8,903 bases of DNA from an uncultured Balneolaceae bacterium (lineage in GTDB: Bacteria > Bacteroidota > Rhodothermia > Balneolales > Balneolaceae). Under the pieces are notes generated by a model. The model was not told the origin of the DNA. It was given only the letters and a program-made list of their open reading frames with translations, and ran no database searches. The stretch spans positions 1 to 8,903 of the forward strand of contig CALKWT010000125.1 in NCBI GenBank assembly GCA_938003885.1. The letters run 5' to 3'. Both the position numbers and the translations under genes were made by a program. Shown here one piece after another: positions 5,126-8,903 of this stretch (within the stretch, counting starts at the first letter, position 1; every line of letters starts with the position of its first letter).

Positions 5126-7576
5126 TTATTTTAATTCCTCAATCCTTTTTATCACATACTCAAGATGGGTGCGTATATAGCGGTCCGTTGTATTGGCCAG
5201 GGACCGCTTAGCATCTTCCGCAAGCATGTTCAGCTGCTCGAGTACCAGCGGACGGATATCTGATTGCTGAATATGAAACTCTGTGCGCAAATTTTCCATC
5301 CCGACATCCGGGCGGTAATCGCCGGGAGGGGTGGGCGCATTAGCGGTAGCTTCTGTGAGCAGATACTCCATTCTGTCGAGCCAGGCTCTCTGCAGGTTTC
5401 GGCGATAAGTATCGATTTCAACGCTGCCGTTTAACTCTTTCCAGATACTTTCCCGAAGATCGTCCAGCATCTCAGTAGGTCCGTATGTTTCATCGCCCAT
5501 CAGGGCGTGATTTTCCACCAGCCGCTCCAGCCGGTGAGGAGACAGCAGAGCATTCAGACCGGTCGTCTGGTACCAACGGATCCGTTCCACAGTACCGACG
5601 TGCTCAAACTTTCGGATCAGCTCTGTGTTGATCAGCCACGTCGGTGTTGCAAAAAGATGCTCATCCAGAAAAGCCATCGATCGCTGCTGTTCTTCCCTGG
5701 ATAGAGCTCTGTAAACGGGGCCTTCTTGCCCGAAATGTTTTAGTTCCTCACGGGATCCCCCAATGGCGGTAATCACCCGTTCGGTCATTCGCCCCCAATG
5801 GACAAACATCTGCATATAACGCATCTTCACTTCATCATAGCTTTCGCCTTCTTCGTACATCCAAGTGAGCAGGCTCGGAATAACCCGGTGCAAATTCTTC
5901 ATGCCATACTCACTCGCAGCGACCCAGTCGTTTCCGATAGATTCCGTCGTTTGAGTCGGATCGAAATCACTGTTTCCATAACCAAACTGCATGGCGGGAT
6001 CGTCTGCCCGCTCCAGAACCCATTGATTCAGCAGCTCTTTTTCCTCTTCCGGTGTTTCATACTGGGGTAGATAAGAGTAGCCCCATTTGATCGCCCAGCT
6101 ATCATATTCCCCTACCGAACGGTGGACACGTACATCCCCATCTTCGGGTTGAGCCACGTAGTTAAAGCGAGTTCGCCCGACAATAGATGCCGAATTGCCA
6201 AATTCACGTGTGAATTCCGGATCGCGTAAATCTTCCACATCATATGCCGTATTTCCCCGCTGGTTGTGCGGGTATCCAAGTGCATGAGCCAGTTCATGAG
6301 AAATTACATATCGTAGATATTCGCCCATCTCTTCTTCAGAAATATGGGCTTTCTGAACCTCCGGATTACGGGGGCCCGTCTGGCTCATCGACCACCAGTG
6401 GAGGCGCTTCATCACATTGTGGTGCATATTTATATGCGCACGGATGGTTTCTCCCGAGCGCGGATCGATTACATCCGGCCCGGCGTTGGCTGAGTGAACC
6501 GGGCTCGCTACATATCGCACGACCGAGTAGCGGGCATCCAGCATGCTGAAATCGGGATCATTTTCCGGCGCCATCTCTGCACGAATGGCATTTTTAAATC
6601 CTGCCTCTTCAAAAGCGGTTTGCCACTCATTGATTCCTTGAATAAAATAGGGCCGCCACTCTTCCGGCGTAGCGGGGTCGATATAGAAGACAATCGGTTT
6701 TTTAGGTTCCACGAGCTCCCCCCGCAGATAAGCCTCTTCATCTGAAGGCTCCAGGCGGAATCGGGTGACAAATCGGTTATTCTTGCTGAATTGGGCTTCA
6801 TCTCCATAGTCTGTTTGAGAGATGCTGATCATGGCGACGCGCTGATCGAAGAGACGGGGGCGCATCGGCTCTTCCGGCAGCAAGAGCATGCTGTGATTGA
6901 CCTCCAGTGAGATCGTTCCCGTACGCTGCTGGGAGGGTGGGTTGTCTGCATTGTAGGTGAGAACGGTGCGAACTTCAATGTTTTCAGGGAAAGTTTTCAC
7001 AAACTCCAGAAACGATCGGTTGCTGTCCAGCGAACGAACACTGTATTGTTGCCGATGGCGGTTTTGAAGGCCAAACAGCCGGGAGTCTTGAAGATAGAGA
7101 TGACTCACGTCAATGATATAAGATCCGTCCCGCGCCTCCTGGATATCAAAAGCTTCAATCACGACAGGAAAACTGGAGTTTTGAACAGCTTGATAAACCG
7201 GGAGGCCGGCATCTGCGGTCTGGTTGTAGGTGACGCCGCGAAGGAGGATTTTATCATCCCTGCGTTCCCATTTTACAATCTGCTGAGGAGCCAGCCGGTC
7301 ACCGCCCCATCCAAGTCCTTCAGCGGTTCGGGCAATGCGGCTTAGAATTACCATATTCCTGCCAAGCATCTCTTCCGGGATTTCATAGAAGATGCTGTTT
7401 GCAGTTTGATAGACATTAAAAAGCCCTTCACTTTTCTCTGCTCCCGGTGGGATAGTGACGGCCTGTTTCCGGGTAGAGTGATCGGAGACCGTCTCCGTGG
7501 CCTGGCATGCGGCTGCCAAAAAAGTGACGATAAAAAATACGAACAAAGGTAAGCGGAATGAAGAGTAGCTGCTCAT
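5126..7576 (-). CDS. Secreted zinc-dependent metalloprotease, lipoprotein (DUF5117/DUF4953 family)
   Basis: An 816-residue protein starting at an ATG. The N-terminus is a lipoprotein signal: a hydrophobic stretch (8-23), then LAAAC with lipidation Cys24. It should be an envelope-anchored peptidase. Residues about 45-280 form the N-terminal DUF5117-like domain. The catalytic part contains ISHELAHALGYPHN, giving HExxHxxGxxH with zinc ligands H427, H431 and H437 and catalytic E428, then RFNYVAQPEDG (470-480), which in relatives follows the Met-turn. The C-terminal region (about 540-815) is the helical DUF4953-like part. Total length is usual for the family. In relatives I recall, the stretch before RFNYVAQ reads SIMDYA; here it is SIVGRT (464-469), so the Met-turn methionine is Val466. 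Substrate is unknown. It converges with the aldolase gene and diverges from another secreted protease. Upstream sequence shows no Shine-Dalgarno. Confidence 0.92.
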   Translation of the reverse strand: MSSYSSFRLPLFVFFIVTFLAAACQATETVSDHSTRKQAVTIPPGAEKSEGLFNVYQTANSIFYEIPEEMLGRNMVILSRIARTAEGLGWGGDRLAPQQIVKWERRDDKILLRGVTYNQTADAGLPVYQAVQNSSFPVVIEAFDIQEARDGSYIIDVSHLYLQDSRLFGLQNRHRQQYSVRSLDSNRSFLEFVKTFPENIEVRTVLTYNADNPPSQQRTGTISLEVNHSMLLLPEEPMRPRLFDQRVAMISISQTDYGDEAQFSKNNRFVTRFRLEPSDEEAYLRGELVEPKKPIVFYIDPATPEEWRPYFIQGINEWQTAFEEAGFKNAIRAEMAPENDPDFSMLDARYSVVRYVASPVHSANAGPDVIDPRSGETIRAHINMHHNVMKRLHWWSMSQTGPRNPEVQKAHISEEEMGEYLRYVISHELAHALGYPHNQRGNTAYDVEDLRDPEFTREFGNSASIVGRTRFNYVAQPEDGDVRVHRSVGEYDSWAIKWGYSYLPQYETPEEEKELLNQWVLERADDPAMQFGYGNSDFDPTQTTESIGNDWVAASEYGMKNLHRVIPSLLTWMYEEGESYDEVKMRYMQMFVHWGRMTERVITAIGGSREELKHFGQEGPVYRALSREEQQRSMAFLDEHLFATPTWLINTELIRKFEHVGTVERIRWYQTTGLNALLSPHRLERLVENHALMGDETYGPTEMLDDLRESIWKELNGSVEIDTYRRNLQRAWLDRMEYLLTEATANAPTPPGDYRPDVGMENLRTEFHIQQSDIRPLVLEQLNMLAEDAKRSLANTTDRYIRTHLEYVIKRIEELK

Positions 7577-7692
7577 TGAATGAAATGTTGTAAAGGTTTA
7601 AAGGGAAGGGATAAATAGGGAGAAGAACGATGAGTTGCAAAAGGATAGCAAAATTTTACACATAACTATCCGCTGCCCGGATTGGATAGGAG

Positions 7693-7724
7693 CGATCAGA
7701 TGATTAATTTACATCACATGATCG
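7693..7724. repeat. Interrupted palindrome in the divergent promoter region
   Basis: CGATCA (7693-7698) and TGATCG (7719-7724) are exact complements. Just inside, GATG (7699-7702) pairs with CATC (7712-7715) with a 3-base offset on the right side. The site lies 117 bases upstream of the metalloprotease ATG and could be an operator serving either gene. No regulator is encoded in the window. Confidence 0.4.
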
Positions 7725-7753
7725 GTAATCAATTGAAAAGATATGTCGAAAAT

Positions 7754-7994
7754 AGTAAGACGGACGGGCGATAGGGAGTTGCCAGTTCCCGGGAAGCTCA
7801 GAGGCTGGCCGGCCCTGAAAATGGGGGGTCACTTATCGGTTAAAGGGTTTCTGACCCGGTCCTCAGAGAGAAGAACCCCCGGAGTTGGGAGAAGTGGCCA
7901 ACCAGCCAGATGGATACCCATACGTAACCATGAAATCAGGCGAGGAGTGATAGCGGGTTCAGTAAGTTCTCATCAACGCCCATGATCCTTTACT
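7754..7994 (+). ncRNA. Possible structured RNA or degenerate repeat upstream of the second protease gene
   Basis: Several complementary segments are visible: GCCAG (7781-7785) with CTGGC (7805-7809), the palindrome TTCCCGGGAA (7786-7795), the palindrome GGCCGGCC (7807-7814), GGGTCA (7826-7831) with TGACCC (7852-7857), and GTTGG (7884-7888) with CCAAC (7898-7902). Outer segments AGTAA (7754-7758) with TTACT (7990-7994) and GGGCG (7766-7770) with CGCCC (7977-7981) would close the whole block. It matches no riboswitch or RNA family I recognise. The strand is chosen only because it precedes the plus-strand gene, and GC-rich DNA gives chance stems, so this is tentative. Confidence 0.2.
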
Positions 7995-7997
7995 GAA
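7958..7997. repeat. Inverted repeat ending at the start codon of the second protease gene
   Basis: TTCAGTAA (7958-7965) and TTACTGAA (7990-7997) are exact complements separated by 24 bases. The right arm ends on the A of the ATG start codon. In RNA this hairpin would hold the start region; in DNA it could be an operator. Confidence 0.5.
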
Positions 7998-8903
7998 TGA
8001 AGAGATTTTCACTTCTTTTAATCATTCTGATCTATATCACCGCTGATCTGCGGGCACAGGGGTTCAATTCGTTCAACAACCGCAATCACCCCTACCTGAA
8101 TTGGGAGGTGGCCGAAACCGAACATTTCAAAATCATCTATCCCGATCGCATCTCCGGATTGATACCGGAAGCAGCTGCCATCGCAGAGGAGAGCTATCGC
8201 GCCCTCTCACAAAATCTGGATACGGAGTTTGAGAAGAAGATTCCCATCTACCTCTCGGATGAAGATGAAATCGTGAACGGCTTCGCAAATCCGATCAGAC
8301 AGGGGTACACCATGATCTGGGTAAACCTGAACGATTATGCAGAGACGTGGACCGGAAATGAAAAGTGGCTCCGGAAGGTGATTGCCCACGAACTGGCGCA
8401 CATCTTTCATTTTAAAGCGGTCTGGTCGGACTTCGGCCTGCTCAATTACGCGATCGCCGAACCGCTGCCCCGGGTCTGGACCGAAGGGCTGGCACAGTAT
8501 CAGACCGAATACTGGGATTCCCAGCGGGGCGACCGATGGTTACGAAAAGCTATTTTCGACAGCCGGCCGGGCTATAGAGATGGCAGCTCTATTGAAAATG
8601 GAAGGCTGATGTATGCTTCCGGCAATTCACAGCTTCGCTTCTTTACCGAACAATATGGTGACAGCTCTCTGGTGAATCTGCTTGCCCACAGAGATTCGTT
8701 TCTCTGGCTCGATTATCACGATTTCTACAGTGCTTTCCGGGAAGTTACAGACGTTGATTATTCCGACTTCTACGAAAGCTGGCGAAAACATATGAATATC
8801 TATTACCATACGCTGGCATCTCAAATGGAGCGTACCGACTCCCTGGGAACCACTACCGAGTCGCTGCCGGGACGTTTCTATATGGATATGGCGCTTTCGC
8901 CGA
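7997..8903 (+). CDS. Secreted gluzincin-type metallopeptidase, peptidase MA-like (3' end beyond window)
   Basis: An open frame of 302 codons runs to the window edge without a stop. It starts at an ATG directly after an in-frame TGA (7994-7996), so the start is firm. The N-terminus is a typical Sec signal peptide: KR, a hydrophobic core, then cleavage after about LRAQ (residue 21). The early stretch WEVAETEHFKIIYP is the usual entry strand of peptidase MA-like domains. The zinc motif is HELAH (H131, E132, H135) followed by IFHF. The likely third ligand is E163 in WTEGLAQY, 28 residues after H135, as in gluzincins. Later YASGNSQLRFFTEQYG (about 208-223) resembles the helical region of this domain. 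Relatives I know of often carry a TolB-like beta-propeller after the peptidase domain, but that part is not visible here. It is unrelated in sequence to the divergent lipoprotein protease, which has a metzincin-type motif. Substrate is unknown. Confidence 0.85.
   Translation, partial: MKRFSLLLIILIYITADLRAQGFNSFNNRNHPYLNWEVAETEHFKIIYPDRISGLIPEAAAIAEESYRALSQNLDTEFEKKIPIYLSDEDEIVNGFANPIRQGYTMIWVNLNDYAETWTGNEKWLRKVIAHELAHIFHFKAVWSDFGLLNYAIAEPLPRVWTEGLAQYQTEYWDSQRGDRWLRKAIFDSRPGYRDGSSIENGRLMYASGNSQLRFFTEQYGDSSLVNLLAHRDSFLWLDYHDFYSAFREVTDVDYSDFYESWRKHMNIYYHTLASQMERTDSLGTTTESLPGRFYMDMALSP

Larger units (their letters stand above)
7577..7996. other. 420-base divergent intergenic region between two secreted protease genes
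   Basis: It must contain the promoters of both divergent genes. The half next to the minus-strand gene (7577-7745) is AT-rich, with an operator-like inverted repeat at 7693-7724; TAAAAT on the minus strand (about 7653-7658) is a possible -10 box without a convincing -35. The other half (7746-7996) is GC-richer and contains many complementary segments, described separately. An 80-codon plus-strand frame (7743-7985) is rich in Arg and Gly, shows no domain and is not called. Confidence 0.55.

Noticed and set aside
4905..5180. 91-codon plus-strand frame downstream of the aldolase
   Set aside because: It follows a strong terminator, overlaps the end of the metalloprotease gene on the other strand, and has no family resemblance.
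6508..6807. Frames of about 100 codons inside the metalloprotease gene on both strands
   Set aside because: Shadows of the 816-codon gene, whose motifs and signal peptide fix the true frame.
7743..7985. 80-codon plus-strand frame upstream of the second protease
   Set aside because: Arg/Gly-rich, unstructured translation from a stem-rich GC region, with no ribosome-binding site or domain; more likely non-coding.
7741..7985. Known riboswitch, group II intron remnant, 6S or SRP RNA
   Set aside because: None of the consensus core motifs that I know for these classes are present; only generic stems can be seen.
1..8903. CRISPR array, tRNA or rRNA genes, insertion sequence with transposase
   Set aside because: No regularly spaced repeats, no recognisable tRNA or rRNA sequence, and no transposase or integrase motifs on either strand.

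Overview
The window looks like chromosomal DNA of a marine or salt-adapted member of the Bacteroidota/Rhodothermota/Balneolota group. This is inferred from three things: a lipoprotein metalloprotease of the DUF5117/DUF4953 kind, which is common in that group; starts that almost all lack a Shine-Dalgarno sequence; and moderate GC with AT-rich promoter gaps. No rRNA, tRNA, integrase or transposase is present to confirm it.

Left part (1-3404, minus strand): four tightly packed genes that read as one operon, transcribed right to left. They are an M20-family amidohydrolase homologue, a GT81-type glucosyl-3-phosphoglycerate synthase (GpgS), a HAD-superfamily hydrolase, and the 5' part of a probable AlkA-type DNA glycosylase that runs off the left edge. 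The first two genes overlap and the other gaps are 40 and 26 bases. GpgS makes glucosyl-3-phosphoglycerate. The HAD protein is the obvious candidate for removing the phosphate to give glucosylglycerate, a compatible solute, but it has a haloacid-dehalogenase-like DxY nucleophile motif instead of DxD. The M20 protein is intact in length but has lost the catalytic Glu-Glu pair and the C-terminal metal-binding His, so it looks like a pseudoenzyme.

Middle (3405-5125): a 302-base divergent gap, then a class II fructose-bisphosphate aldolase (plus strand) with a strong intrinsic terminator. A 255-base non-coding stretch follows, flanked by a 9-base direct repeat and containing two inverted repeats.

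Right part (5126-8903): two different secreted zinc metalloproteases are transcribed divergently from a 420-base intergenic region. The minus-strand one is a lipoprotein with HExxHxxGxxH, in which the conserved Met-turn methionine is replaced by Val. The plus-strand one has a signal peptide and a gluzincin-like HExxH...E motif, and is cut by the right edge. The half of the shared gap next to the plus-strand gene is GC-rich, full of possible stems, and may be a structured RNA or a degenerate repeat.

The best candidates for something undescribed are the degenerate M20 protein tied to the glucosylglycerate-type operon, an N-terminal HHS(K/R)F motif shared by the GpgS and HAD proteins, and the unexplained intergenic elements.
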